A program made the position numbers and the translations under genes. DNA of 64,000 bases from Hyaloscypha bicolor E (lineage: Eukaryota; Ascomycota; Leotiomycetes; Helotiales; Hyaloscyphaceae): the NCBI RefSeq assembly GCF_002865645.1, contig NW_020194519.1, positions 1,113,542 to 1,177,541 on the forward strand, read 5' to 3'. Positions 1 to 12,101 of this stretch are shown in pieces (position 1 is the first letter of the stretch; each line of letters begins with the position of its first letter). The notes under the pieces were generated by a model. The model was given only the letters and a program-made list of their open reading frames with translations, made no database searches and was not told the origin of the DNA.

Positions 1-1258
1 CTCCGAGTCCGAGAATTCTTGATGGCTGAGATTGAGCATTATGTTGACCCTCATGGCGGCAAGAAGCACCACCGCTTCGAGGAGGTCAAGGATGTTGAGC
101 TTGTGCTCCTCAACCGCCATACTCAATTGGCTGGTCAGACCCACGTCAAGAAGGTAGCTATTGGCAAGGCGGTTGCAGATGGTACCGTGGATAACGAGAC
201 CTTGGGCTACTTCTTGGCACGTATCCATCTCTTCTTGGAGAAGATTGGTATCGATCAAACAAAGCTTCGATTCAGGCAACACATGGCTAATGAGATGGCT
301 CACTATGCTGCTGACTGCTGGGATGCTGAGCTCCAAACCAGCTACGGCTGGATTGAGTGCGTTGGCTGTGCAGACAGGAGTGCTTACGATCTCACAGTCC
401 ATGCTAAGAAGACCGGTGCCCCATTGGTGGTGCGTGAGAGGTTGGCAGAACCCATCACCGTCGAAGAATGGCAGATCGACCTCGACAAGAAGAAGTTCGG
501 TCCTCACTTCAAGAAGGATGGCAAGACTGTCGAGGCTGCTGTCGAGGCTCTTCCACAAGAAAAGCGGGAAGCATTGGCTCAAGATCTCAAGCTCGAGGGC
601 AAGATTACCATTGATGTTGAGGGCGTCGGTAATGGCAAGGTCGAGATTAGCAAGGATCTTATTGTCATCGAGCGCCGGAAGCGCGTTGAGAACACGAGAG
701 AATTCACACCAAATGTTATCGAGCCCTCGTTCGGTATTGGCAGGATTATCTATTGCTTGATGGAGCATACCTACTGGACCCGTGGCAGTGATGGTGGTGA
801 TGAAGCACGTGGTGTAAGCTTTTGTGAACTCATTTGGGATAAATTTTGCTGACGAAACCTAGGTTCTCTCATTCCCACCAATAGTAGCACCTAGCAAGGT
901 CCTGCTTGTGCCCCTCTCCACTCACGAAAGCTTCAAGCCTCTTCTACGGCACATGTCGCTCAAGCTCCGCTCTTTGGGCGTCTCCAGCCGAGTAGATGAC
1001 TCTTCAGCATCAATTGGCAAGCGGTACAGCCGAAATGATGAGTTGGGTACTCCTCTCGGTATCACCATCGACTTCCAGAGTGTCCAGGACAAGACATACA
1101 CCCTGCGAGATCGCGATTCCACGAAGCAGGTTCGTGCTGATGAGGAGACGATCTTGACGGCTATCAAGTCCTTGGTGGAAGGCGAGAAGGTTTGGGCCGA
1201 TATCGAGAAGGAGTTGCCTACATTTGAGGGCCAAGAAGTTGAAGTGCCAGTTCGCTAA
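1..1258 (+). CDS. GRS1: Glycyl-tRNA synthetase, 3' part (5' end outside window)
   Basis: Charges tRNA-Gly with glycine in cytosol and mitochondria; class II synthetase. The reading frame is open from base 1 (RVREFLMAEIEHYVDPHGG...), so the gene begins to the left of the window. I model exons 1-813 and 863-1258; the 49-base intron (gtaagc...cctag) joins DEARG to VLSFPP, as in the family. Motif 3 is visible as FGIGRIIYCLMEHTYW, with the arginine that contacts ATP, followed by the C-terminal anticodon-binding domain (VAPSKVLLVPLS... to the end). The TAA stop is at 1256-1258. An insertion rich in Lys and Glu before motif 3 is typical of eukaryotic GlyRS. Identification is confident; only the N-terminal half is missing, because of the window edge. 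Confidence 0.95.
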
Positions 1259-2989
1259 GAGATTTCTTTGGAAGAACAAATTCTTGTAGGATGCTTAGAC
1301 CTTGTTATGAAGATGATATAGAATTGCTAGGAGGATCAAAAGTAGCTCTTGTGTAACTTTCTTGTGTAACTCGAGGCGCCTTTCACATGAGTCTTGATGA
1401 ATCATCACGTGCATGTCTGCTACTGTAAAGGCCGCATTTCTAGGCCTCATTGATAGTTTCCAGAACAATGTACGACAGCTGCACCACAGGCATGACGCAG
1501 AGAAGCCGGCTGCACGACGCTGGAAGGGAACTACAGTACCATCGAAGCAGGCCCAGAAGGGATCACCTCAATAAGAAACATTTCTCGCCCGTGCAGTGCA
1601 ATGCGTCTGCGACGCCCCCGCCCACCAGAAACATCAGCGGGCAGAGGCAGATTTCGCAGGGGCAGATTTGTTTCACGCTGCCGGCATGAGCCTTTCTCGC
1701 TTGCCGCTGGAGGTCCTGGAGGGGTTTGGCAGCCAGTGTGGTCTCGGGAACGGCTTGCTTGTCTGGTGTTGGTCGCGGAGAGGCTGGGATGCACCAATTA
1801 GGACGAGGCCTGCTTTGAAGCTTCTCCTGAGTCCTCGGCGTGAACCGTGAGCCGTGAACCGTGGTGGGCGGCGGCACGAATAGGGGCACCTCCTGGGACA
1901 GCCCTTTCTGAAACCGGTTGGTCGACAGCCAGGCCCGGCCCAGCATGAATAGCTCCCCACCCCTTTGGGTCACGCATCAGATTAATGAGGAATGTCGTAG
2001 TCTCTTAGATAAGCCGTCCGTGAATGGCTGAAGCGCATGGTCGCCGCCATGTGTGCGCCTGTGAGGAGGTTCATTTCAATGTTCATGAATGGTGAAGGGA
2101 GGCCAGGCTCTTCAGCCGTGGATGATACTGGTACATGTACCTCCTCCGGACCAGCGCACTGCTCGCCTTGCTGGAACTTACCTCCGTAGAAGTGTCCAAA
2201 TCCATACAATTTGTGCTGCCTTGGCCGAAGGCTTGACGTGCGCTCCCTTGCCTTGGCCCCAAACCTCACACCCACTCGCCTCTCGCCCTTCTCCAACTCG
2301 GGGCTCCATGTCCACTGCCCATCCAGTACACTCGCACACTTCGTAAAGTCTCCATACCCACGCCGTGCAGTCTGTAGAATTCCACTTGGATTGGCTGCTA
2401 GTGCTGCTCATGCTGCTCGTGCTGCTCGGTTCAGGCAAGGGAGGGCCGGCAGCGCCCAGACTCTAAAATTCCCGCCGATAGCATTTGGCGCCAACACCAA
2501 TTTAGCGCGAATGAGGTCCACAACCCCCAAACCTCATCTTCAACCTCCCTTAAGCTCGACGTGATAATCCATCAACGCGACCACAAGACCTCCGCGCCCA
2601 CGACCGCGCAAACCACTTCTCCCTTCGACTTCTGCTGGCCTGTCGAGAGCTCTTTCGGCGCGGCTAGACGCTGTGCGAGACGGGAACCTGCGCTTCGGTC
2701 GGTCGAGGCAGGGCAAACTGTGAATCCCCCCAAGCGAACGCGGAGCGACCGCGACGGCAACGACTCACGAGCAAATACCCTCACTAACTCATGACGAACG
2801 AAGTGCTACTTGTAAGGATCAGAGTCTTCAACCTTTGGCTGTGATTCCTCGCGTTCAGTGCTAATTGCAGTTGCGTTGCAGGACGATCAACGATTTCCTT
2901 TACGATACCCCGCAGCGACTTTACACTGCACCTTTGAATAAAAACAACCGCGGAGTCATTCTAGTCGTAATCCTGTACATCTTGCAAAA
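1259..2989. other. Intergenic region, 3' of GRS1 and 5' of CLA4
   Basis: No convincing gene. Several open frames of 60-136 codons overlap each other on both strands and show no family resemblance. A short imperfect heptamer run (gtgaacc / gtgagcc / gtgaacc) lies at about 1840-1863. The last few hundred bases, with pyrimidine-rich tracts and a purine-poor stretch just before the ATG, are presumably the CLA4 promoter and leader. Confidence 0.6.
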
Positions 2990-5896
2990 ATGGCTTCTCA
3001 GAATAGGTACGTTTCTTTTTGCGCTTTTGCACAGTTCGCGCGGTGTTACAGTATCTGGAAACACGGGGTGGATCTGAAGCGATCACTCGCGGCTCGCGTT
3101 CTCGAGGGGCCGGATTCGAAGATCCAACAACAAAATGTTCCCCCCTCCTATTGTCGCGTCGACAATGGTTTGCTGCTCTTGTTATTCAACATGATGGCTG
3201 ATTATTCTCCTGCATACAGCATCTACACTCCTGGTCAATTCATGAACCCTGGCCCTGCTCCTCGACCCCCCACCGAACGTCCCCGACTCAACCTTACCCC
3301 TTCTACCTCTAATATTCCCGGCAATATGTCTCAATTGAGCATTAATTCCCCCATTACCCGCACCGCGACCTCTACATACACGGGTGCGACGGTATCTCTT
3401 CCTATCCAAAAGCCCGATGGTCAAGGTGGTGTTGCAGTCATCAAGGAAGGCTGGGCTTCGGTTAAGGAGGGAAAGAACTTCATTCAACCATGGAAGCAAA
3501 AGTTCTTGATCCTGCGAAAGGAGCAGCTCGACTTTCACAAGACCGATGGTGGTAAGATCTCTTACTCAATCGTCCTCAAGGATGTTTTGGGCGTTTCTCG
3601 AGTCGAGGCTGCTGGTACGATCTTCGAGATCAAGCGTGCGCTGAACGGCCAATCCACGAACCCCGGTGATGATGATGGACTCTCCAGGACTCTGCAAATC
3701 AAGGTCAAGGGTGACGACGATCTGTATGAGTGGATTGACTTCATCTATGCGCGCTGTCCTGGCATGGGCGGTGTCAGCAACCCTACCAACTTCAGCCATT
3801 CGGTTCACGTTGGTTTCGATCCCAACACTGGTGAATTCGTTGGTCTTCCCCCGGAGTGGTCCAAGCTTCTCAACTCGTCCGCCATTACCAAGGAGGACTA
3901 TGAGCGCAACCCGCAAGCCGTCTTTGAGGTACTGGAGTTTTACTCTGATATCACTAAGCGAGCCCAGAACGCCAACCAATACCCAAGCTTAACCCCGACA
4001 CCACCAGTCTCGGCCAATTCCAACAAGCAACTTGGTTATGGCATGAGTGGCGTCAATGTTGCTCCTCCTCGTCCAATTCAACAAACTCAACGCAACAATA
4101 GTTTCCCCACTCCGCCAGGTTCTAGCAGCTCAAGCAATGCTCCGCGCCGCCCGACTCCCCCGGAGAGCCAGCAGCAACGACAGCAGATGCAGGCAATGGC
4201 TTCGAACTACGTTGACCCGCAATTACGTGAGGAGCAACGCCAGAAGCAACTTGAGGCTCAGCGCCAACGTGACCGAGAGATGGAGGAGCAAAACCGTCGG
4301 GATATGGAGGCTTATAATGCTTCTCTTCCAAAGACTCGGCCCACTATCGCTCAGCAGGAGGTTGGTGGATTCGGCGGTGGTGCGACCACTGATCGGTATA
4401 ACCCTTCGAGAGCTCCCCCACCTGCCCCACGCGCCGCACCTCAACCCCAAGCAGCACCGTCCCTCCGAACCCAACGACAAGCTCCATCTGCACCAACCCC
4501 CAGCAATGGCGCCCGTCCTCCCATGGCCACTCAGCAGAGTTCCTCTATTCCTCAACAGAATGGAGGATCCCGCTCACCTGCCCGTACTGAGCAAAGCACT
4601 CAGCGTGCCCAAGAGCCTCGTTACCAAAATGGTCCTAATGGTGTTCAGACTTCTGCTCCCCGTGCTGCCACCAACGGTCAAGCTAACCCGCCTCCTTCTC
4701 GTCTTCCAGCACCAGTTAACCAAATTAAGCCTCTCAATGTTGCAAACAAGCAACCTGCGGGCAACAATGGCATCCAACAAAATGATGCTGTTAAGGCCGC
4801 TGAGGCTGCGTTGACTGCCAAGCCACCTGCTGAGCGTAAGCAAGATGTTCGTATGTCCACGATGTCTGAGAACGAGGTCATGGCCAAGTTGAAAGAGGCT
4901 GTTTCCAAGGATGATCCGAACATGTCCTACTCCAAGCAAAAGAAGATTGGCCAGGGTGCGTCTGGTTCCGTCTATGTTGCGAAGGTCAAGGAGAACCCAT
5001 TGTCGCCAATTGCTCGTGAGGTTATTCGTCAACAAGGCAGCAAGGCCCAAGTTGCTATCAAGCAGATGGACTTGGCGCACCAACCACGGAAGGAGTTGAT
5101 CGTCAACGAGATCATGGTCATGAAGGACAGCAAGCACCGCAACATCGTCAACTTCCTTGACGCGTTCTTGCGCAACAACTCTTCGGAGCTTTGGGTCGTC
5201 ATGGAGTATATGGAGGGAGGCGCCTTGACCGACGTCATTGACAACAACCCAACCATCACCGAGGACCAAATCTCCACGATCTGTCTTGAGGTAAAGAAAG
5301 AACTTGGATTAGCAAAGATCAAAACTGACGATACCAGACTTGCCGTGGGCTTGAGCATTTGCACAACCAATCCATCATCCACCGTGACATCAAGAGTGAC
5401 AACGTTCTGCTCGATGCTCGTGGTAACGTCAAGATCAGTAAGCCTCGCTAACCCCCTTTTACGTGGCTCGAGCTAACCGATCTCAGCCGACTTCGGTTTC
5501 TGCGCTAAGCTCACCGAGTCCAAGTCTAAGCGCGCCACCATGGTCGGTACCCCTTACTGGATGGCTCCCGAGGTCGTCAAGCAAAAGGAGTATGGCCCGA
5601 AGGTTGATATCTGGTCCTTGGGCATCATGGCAATTGAGATGATCGAGTCCGAGCCTCCCTACCTCAACGAGGAGCCTTTGAAGGCCTTGTACCTGATCGC
5701 CACGAACGGTACTCCGCGCCTCAAGAAGCCTGAGAAGTTGAGCAAGGAGTTGAAGGCTTTCTTGTCCGTTTGCCTCTGCGTCGACATCCGAAGCAGAGCC
5801 TCGGCCGCCGAACTTCTTCAACATGACTTCTTGAAGCACGGCTGCTCTCTCCAGAGCTTGGCCGACCTTCTCGCTTTCCGTCGAAACGCCAAGTAA
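2990..5896 (+). CDS. CLA4: Cla4-type p21-activated protein kinase (PH, CRIB, kinase)
   Basis: Ser/Thr kinase acting downstream of Cdc42/Rac in polarity, septation and hyphal growth. My model has four exons: 2990-3006, 3220-5290, 5338-5437 and 5487-5896 (865 aa). The 17-base first exon (MASQN) is followed by a strong gtacgt donor; the acceptor tgcatacag at 3219 has a good branch site (gctgat) and gives MASQNSIYTPGQ. Because the 213-base intron is a multiple of three and free of stops, the frame also reads straight through, and a start at 3194 (MADYSPAY) is possible. Domains: PH about residues 81-185, CRIB about 192-250 ([12 protein letters not shown]), a long Pro/Gln-rich linker, and kinase from about 575 with [31 protein letters not shown] and GTPYWMAPE. 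All catalytic motifs are intact. The PH domain separates Cla4 from Ste20. Confidence 0.93.
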
Positions 5897-6777
5897 AGGC
5901 AGCCCAAAAGTTTATATCTGCACGGCCTGGCATACTGGCTTCAAGGATATTGATTGGTGGTTTCTTTTCTTCTCCCTCATTGCGGGCTAAATGCATCAAT
6001 TCATGTTGGCCCCGGTACATATGACCAGCATGGATTCCTCGGCGTTGGGTGGCTTGGTTTTGTTTTCTGCCCTCTGTATTCTCGACACTCGCAGCGAGCC
6101 GGCACAATAAATGGGGGTCTTGCTTCGGAAGGATGGATCATATCTGATTGAGTTTCCGTTACGCAAAATTCATGGAAACGGCAAATGAGAAATATTTGCT
6201 TTCTTCGTTACTTTTTACGGAATGGATATTCTCGCCATTATGCGGCAGACATTGTCCATTGCGGATTCATTAGGGGATCTCGGATCTCAGGTCGAGGGAT
6301 ATGGTTTATGAGAGCATGAGAAGCAAGTTAAACGGCGTTAGTCTAGACTTGAATGAGTGCTAGAAAAATGATCATAGAATGATTTTGCATCGTTTGAACC
6401 CTGTGACTAATGTCTGAAACAGCAGCTGACATGATTTCCACCCGATGATAAAGAAAATGACTGACACTTGTCAGAGAACAATAGCAGCAGACAAACACGC
6501 TTCCTTTCATCACCCCTGTTTGGAAACGACCCCAGATGCCATCTAGTTTAGCCTCGGCGATGGTGGTTTGCCCTGGCTAGCCTGGTCTGAACCGTGGCTT
6601 CTGATTGGTCCCGACGTCACAGCTCAGCTCAGCTCCCAGGCTAGAAATCATGACAGGTTGGCGGAAGGCCTCCTTTTTCAACATCCTGATTTCCTTGTTC
6701 TCAAACTTCACGCCATCCATGGCAGCGCAAACGATATTACACCGCTAGAGGGTTAGAGACAGGGAACAGGAAGGCAC
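5897..6777. other. Intergenic region between CLA4 and SEC12
   Basis: No supported gene; frames longer than 60 codons are antisense shadows of the CLA4 3' end or lack family features. Presumed CLA4 3' UTR and SEC12 promoter. Confidence 0.6.
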
Positions 6778-8735
6778 ATGGCGCCGTTAATACCGTCTGC
6801 GAAGGCGACGCTGTCGTATCCGTTGTACGCATGCGATTTCGATCCCCTCGATGCGGATAGGCTTGTTGTTGGCGGTGGTGGAGGCGCGGGGAGGAGCGGT
6901 GTTGGCAATAAAATTGTGAGTCCAACAGCTTCCTCGCTGCAAGATCCTCAGAGGGTGGAAGCTAATGGGCGAGACAGACAGTCCTAGATACCTCCAAATC
7001 CACAGAGCTTATAGAGGTCAGCGAAGCAGATCTCAGCAAAGACCAAGACAATGTCACGAGTCTCGCGGTGGGGCAAAGGAAAGGGCGAGCAACGCTCGTG
7101 TATGCGGGCGTGAACTCCAGTCCGCAGGATGTGGAGAAGGGAAGGAACACGCATTTCCGCGTGTTTGGCATCGAGCCTGCTGGAGGAGCGAAGGGGAAAG
7201 GGAAAGGCAAGGGCAAATCTGGTCCTGCTGTTGAGGAGAAGCCTTCTGAATACAAGATCGCGGAGATGGGCAGGTCGAAGCTGTTTGAGAGTAAGGAGAA
7301 GGATATCTATCAGCGGATTACAAGGCTCTCGAAGCCGTTCCCCCATCAGCCGCAGCTGGGAGCTGTGTGCACCGGCCGCTTCACGAGTCCGATGTCAGAG
7401 ATTGTGTTGTTTGATACGAGTGCCATTGCGCCGCCGAACTCGAGGGGCGGCGTGCAGAGTAATCGGGAGGCGGTCGATGTGGATTTTATTCAGACGGGGG
7501 ATAATGAGTACATGTTTGCGTACTGCGATGTGCACGATGTGTATGTCAAGAAGATCACTTCGAAGACAGATGAGGATGAGCCGGACCTCGTGTACACGAC
7601 TCCTGGTTCGAGATCCCCAGAAAAGCCCGCGGTGCCATCATTCAGAGCCATGAGATGGTTGACGAAAGACCTTCTTCTCATGCTCACGAATATCTCTAGG
7701 GATAGTGGAGCCGTGCTGCAGATCCTCCGTTTACCACCTGGCGGTAAAGGAGAGTGCAGAATCGCACAATCTCTACGCCTCCCAGATCGAATCACGAAAG
7801 CTACTGGCATGGCAGTAGCAAACCTCACACCACCACTCAACCCCTCCTCGCCCCAAGATTACACACAATTCGTGATCGCAGTCGCAGGACGGGACATCTC
7901 GCTCTCGCTCTTCAAAGTCGACCTCCAAGTTGAAGGCGCCATCTCGCTCGTCACGAAAATCAAGGCGTTCAAGACATTCAAGGATGTTCACCCGATGCAA
8001 ATCACGAGCCTTGCATTCTCGAATTTTGTTCCTCCTACGCATCCAGTGACAGCGAGTACGCCGCCGCAGTATCTCAAGCTAGCAAGTGTGGGCGTAAGCA
8101 ATACGGTGGTTGTGCATACTCTCCCTCTCTTCCCGGTGCCGTTGTCGGTGAAGAGAGGACAGTCCAAGACACCGCGCTACGTCGTCGCCTTACCATCCAC
8201 CAAAGCTGTCTTCGGAGGCACCGTCATTCTATCCATTATCGGTGTGTTGATAGCCGCGATTTTCATACAAGGGATACTAGAGGTGAGAGGAGGAGTGCCG
8301 GTGTATCTGAACGCCAGGAGTCACTTGCCTGTTATCTGGCAGGAGGCGCTGGGACGCCCTTATGAATTCCCTCCCGGCTACAATACACTTACTTCAGCCA
8401 TTCCTCACCCATCAGGTGATGTTAATTACGAGGAGGATTCCGGCTCCGCAGTAAGACTCCCAGATTTCTTCGCGAAGTTGAAACAAGGCAGTAGCGAAGG
8501 TGTTTATGTACTGAAAGAGGGGCCCGGGGGAGTGAAGGTCGCGATGCATGGCGAGAAGGAGAAGCATGGAGGCGTCAAGTGGGAGGCGTTGAGTAGGGAG
8601 CAGAAGGAGAAGTGGAAGGGGAAGTTGAGGGATGCGGGGCATTGGGCGGAGGAGATGGGGGAGACGGTTCTTAAGGGCGTGGTGTTCGGGGAGATTGCTG
8701 GGGCTGTTGGGCAGGCTGTTGCGGGGGGGTTGTGA
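6778..8735 (+). CDS. SEC12: Sec12-like guanine nucleotide-exchange factor for Sar1 (WD40, membrane-anchored)
   Basis: Type II ER membrane protein that loads GTP on Sar1 to start COPII budding. Exons 6778-6915 and 6978-8735 (631 aa); the 62-base intron gtgagt...gacag joins GVGNKI to TVLDTSKS. The N-terminal loop GGGGGAGRSGVGNKI is the Gly-rich K-loop typical of Sec12 family propellers. Propeller-like strands run to about residue 440 (for example FRAMRWLTKDLLLML and ILRLPPGGKGECRIAQS), followed by one membrane helix at about 460-480 (GGTVILSIIGVLIAAIFIQG) and a lumenal tail of about 150 aa. The tail is rich in Gly, Lys and Glu. The start codon is the ATG that begins MAPLIPSAK. Assignment rests on the K-loop and the topology; propeller repeats are weakly conserved, as usual. 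Confidence 0.87.
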
Positions 8736-9596
8736 GAGGAGAAGATTGTAGGAAGTAAGATATGTAGAATTCAATGATGAGATAATGGTCAAGCATGGTG
8801 GGTTGGGAAGATTCCTTTGCTTGTGATATAAGTAACCCGCTCTATATGCCGGCAATTGCAAAGGGGCATACATCCGGAATATCTGATATTCCGACAAGGA
8901 TGATGATGGCAGCCCCCGAGGCCCCTCTCAACTTTACCATCTCATCCAAAGTTCACGGATCTTGGCACTCGCGCACCAATCAGAACCCGAACTTCCCCTC
9001 TCCATAGATCCCCTTTTCGAGCAGGGGGTGAAGTCTTGAAAAAAAAAACCCGCAAACTCCACACCTTCACGGCGCCGAGAAGCGGGGTTTGACGGGGTGG
9101 TACGTCAAACGTCAGTTCTTCCGGCAGCACTTGCTGTAAACTGCAAGATCTTCATGCCCAAGAAAAATTCCACGAGAGTTTCACCCGTTTTAATCATCCA
9201 TCGCTCAGGATGTGAGCCGAGCGGCTCTTAGCGGCGGAGATGAAAATGTGACATTGGTTGTCTGGCAAGTGCTTTCTGATCGTCGGGAATCGGACCGCAG
9301 TCCACGGAGAGGAACCTGCCTTAAGTTGGCAAGCCGGTTAAGAAAGTAGGTTCGGCCGGAGAAGATGCGAGATGACATGCGTGTCTAACCCCGCTGTGGG
9401 GAATGGAAAAGGTTTCTTTGATTGCGTGAGTGAGGAGAGGGCCGTAAAGTCATGGTCTGAGTAACGTTGTGCTTCAATGACGGGTTTAGGTGATCTGCGC
9501 TTATATGTCTCATTGCCCCTCTTCCCTCTTCCTATTTTTCTTCTTCTTGTGTTTGAAAGAGAGTAAAGGGATTGCGGTGGCACAGAGATATATATC
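8736..9596. other. Intergenic region between SEC12 and alpha-galactosidase
   Basis: No gene seen. It contains a run of nine A (about 9040), and a TC-rich segment near 9510-9545 ending in a gatatatatc motif just before the alpha-galactosidase ATG; presumably the inducible promoter of that gene. Confidence 0.55.
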
Positions 9597-11261
9597 ATGG
9601 CTTTCAAGAACCTGTTAAGAGGAGCTGCGGTAGCGGCCTTCCTTGCGTCGAAAGTTGAAGCTGTCGATAATGGACTTGCGATCACGCCTCAGATGGGCTG
9701 TGAGCTTGCTCTGTTCCCAAATTCTGACCATGAGAGAGCTAATGGGCAATAGGGGATAACTGGAATTCGTTCGGATGCGATGTCTCAGAAACCTTGCTCC
9801 TGCAGACCGCGCAACTCATTGTGGACTACGGGCTCAAAGACCTAGGCTACCACTACGTGATCCTCGACGACTGCTGGTCCATTGGCCGCAACGCCAGCCA
9901 CAACAACTCGCTCATCGCGAACCCGGAAAAGTTCCCCAATGGCATGGCTGCGGTTGCAGATCAGCTCCACGCCTTGGGATTGGGCTTTGGAATGTATTCG
10001 GATGCGGGCAAGTATACGTGTGGTGGGTATGCGGGCAGTTTGGGGTATGAGACAGTTGATGCGAATACGTTTGCGGAGTGGGGGGTGGATTATTTGAAGT
10101 ATGATAATTGTTTTAATATGGGGCAGGCGGGGAACCAGATGATTAGTTCGGCGAGGTACGAGGTTATGGCGAATGCTCTTAATGCTACAGGGCGACCGAT
10201 TTTGTACTCGCTTTGCAATTGGGGTGAGGATTATCCGTGGAATTGGGGCTCGACTATTGCGAATAGTTGGAGGATTTCCGGGGATGTTTATGATTCTTGG
10301 GATCAGCCGGATTCGAGATGCCCTTGGTACGAAGTTCTTGGAAATTTCTCAAGTGTAGAAGCTAATATTCAGCAGTGACGGACCTGATGCATGGAACTGT
10401 GGCCTTCCAGGATTCCACTGCTCGGTGACGAACATCATGAACAAGGCTTCTTTCATCGTTTCAAAAGCTCAACCTGGGGCTTGGAACGACTTAGATATGC
10501 TCGAAGTTGGAAACGGTGCCATGACTGATGCTGAATACGTTGCTCATTTCAGCATGTGTAAGTCTTTCCCCATCTCGTTGAGCCAACTTGCTTACCAGAA
10601 AATAGGGGCCGCAGCGAAAAGTCCTCTCATCCTCGGAAACGACATCCGCGTTGTACCAGCAAAAGACCTCGCCATCCTCTCTAACGCAGCCGTAATCGCA
10701 GTCAACCAAGACCCATCCGGCTCCAGCGCTGCTCGCCGCTGGATGTACTCCACCGACTCCACCGACGCGTACGGAGGTTCCGCTCTCCAACTTTGGTCCG
10801 GAAGTCTCAAATCCACAACTGGTGGCCAATACAACGACATGGTGGTCCTCCTCATAAACGGCGCGAATGAAACCATGGTCATGAACGCTACCCTCGCTGA
10901 CATCTTCGTCGACAGCGGGGCTGCAGGGACCGCTCGCCAGGTGAAAATCTCTTGGGAAGCCCGCGATTTATGGGCGAACAGGATGAGTGAGGCGGAAGCA
11001 CAGGCTATCATCGATGCCAGCTCGGCGACGGGGAATGCTACGAATGGGTATAATGCCACGATGGTGGGCAGTGGAAGGTATAATGCTACGAAGACGAGCT
11101 ATGCGCAGGGGTTGAAGAATAATGATACGTTACTTCTGGGGAATGTGACGACGACTGTGGGCCCGTCGGGGACAGTTACCGCAACAGTTGAGAGGCATGG
11201 GGCGGCGTTGTTTAGGTTGAGAGCTTTGCCTACTGGGGTAAAAAAGAGGGATGAGCTGTGA
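9597..11261 (+). CDS. Secreted alpha-galactosidase, glycoside hydrolase family 27
   Basis: Hydrolyses terminal alpha-1,6-galactose from raffinose-type sugars and galactomannan; extracellular. Four exons: 9597-9699, 9753-10326, 10376-10557, 10606-11261 (504 aa). Splicing restores family motifs at every joint: MGWDNWNSFGCD, DSRCPCDGPDAWNCGLPGFHC and HFSMWAAAKSPLILGND. The signal peptide is MAFKNLLRGAAVAAFLASKVEA. The catalytic nucleophile is Asp of YLKYDNC (about residue 152) and the acid/base is Asp of QPDSRC (about 221). WDNWN, LDDCW and MYSDAGKYTCGG form the sugar pocket. Many N-X-S/T sites (NAS, NNS, NAT) suggest heavy glycosylation. The C-terminal domain is the usual beta-sandwich. All active-site residues are present. 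Confidence 0.95.
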
Positions 11262-11694
11262 GAAGCGGGGGTGTAACTATAGCTAGTATAAGGTTTTCGC
11301 TCTTTCCTGGTTCACATGAGCAAGAGTGAAAGTCAAGAAGCGCGTTATTTACCTTCGTGATAATCACTTTTCAGGAAGAGCCACCTGCTAGGGTTTAGCC
11401 TCCAAAGCTACGGACTTGAAATTTCCATCCGCCTTATCTTAAGTCAGCCCTTCTCCTCGTATTTGTTACTTCAATACATTTTCTTGTACTATTGTCGAGA
11501 GTAAGATGTCTATTTTGATCTCGCTTAACCCCTTTCCCGCCTCCTGAACAGAAGCAGCCCCTATGGCCCGAAGCTGGGCATGAACGTAGCGAACCTGCAC
11601 AAACATTTGAGCATTTGAATCCTTCAAAGAAGAGTACTCAGATTAATTTCTGATGCCATGAGCACTACTCCACAATATCATTCCGAACCACTCC
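11262..11694. other. Intergenic, 3' of alpha-galactosidase
   Basis: No gene or RNA recognised. Ends at a TAA of a minus-strand coding-like segment. Confidence 0.5.
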
Positions 11695-12101
11695 TTATTT
11701 CGCAAGGCTAGCGGCTGCATCAAGCTCCTCTTTGTCACCGGCATCCGCAAAACTGGGTTTCAAATTCCCATCCATTTCCTCCTCTTCTAAAGCTATGCTA
11801 ATTTTCTTCCGATCTTCCAGAACCCTATCCGCCTGTTCCCTAGTGAAATAATTTGTCCCAAAACGCAAAAGCTCAGCATCACCTTGTCCAAGCCTAACTC
11901 TTTACGGCAAATTCCTGGACAGCCATCTTTGATATTGCCGTGACTGTTGAAGTACGTAACATGATTGATCTCGCAGACACCCTCCTCTTTTCCTTTGTGT
12001 TTCGCAGTATGTACAAACGCAAAGGAGGCACATCTTCGTGGACCCTTTTTGGATCCAAGGTTTGCCTTTTTGCATACGTTTGCATATGAAACAAGGGTCA
12101 C
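11695..12101 (-). pseudogene. Degraded minus-strand coding remnant, hypothetical
   Basis: I do not recognise the family. Two adjacent minus-strand segments look coding but lie in different frames. Segment one (12101 down to about 11875) reads CEINHVTYFNSHGNIKDG and CPGICRKELGLDK, with several Cys. Segment two (about 11872 down to the TAA at 11695-11697) reads GDAELLRFGTNYFTREQADRV, then an acidic tail with DRKKISIALEEEEMDGN and DKEELDAAASLAK. The junction lies near the run gacaaggtgatg, where a one-base shift links LGLDK to GDAELL; no GT...AG intron in the right phase joins them. The regular amphipathic, acidic C-terminus argues against chance. Either a frameshifted pseudogene or the last exons of a gene whose splicing I have not solved. 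Confidence 0.35.

Noticed and set aside
1563..1973. 136-codon minus-strand frame
   Set aside because: Overlaps other frames on both strands, has no domain, and uses no splice or start context that supports a gene.
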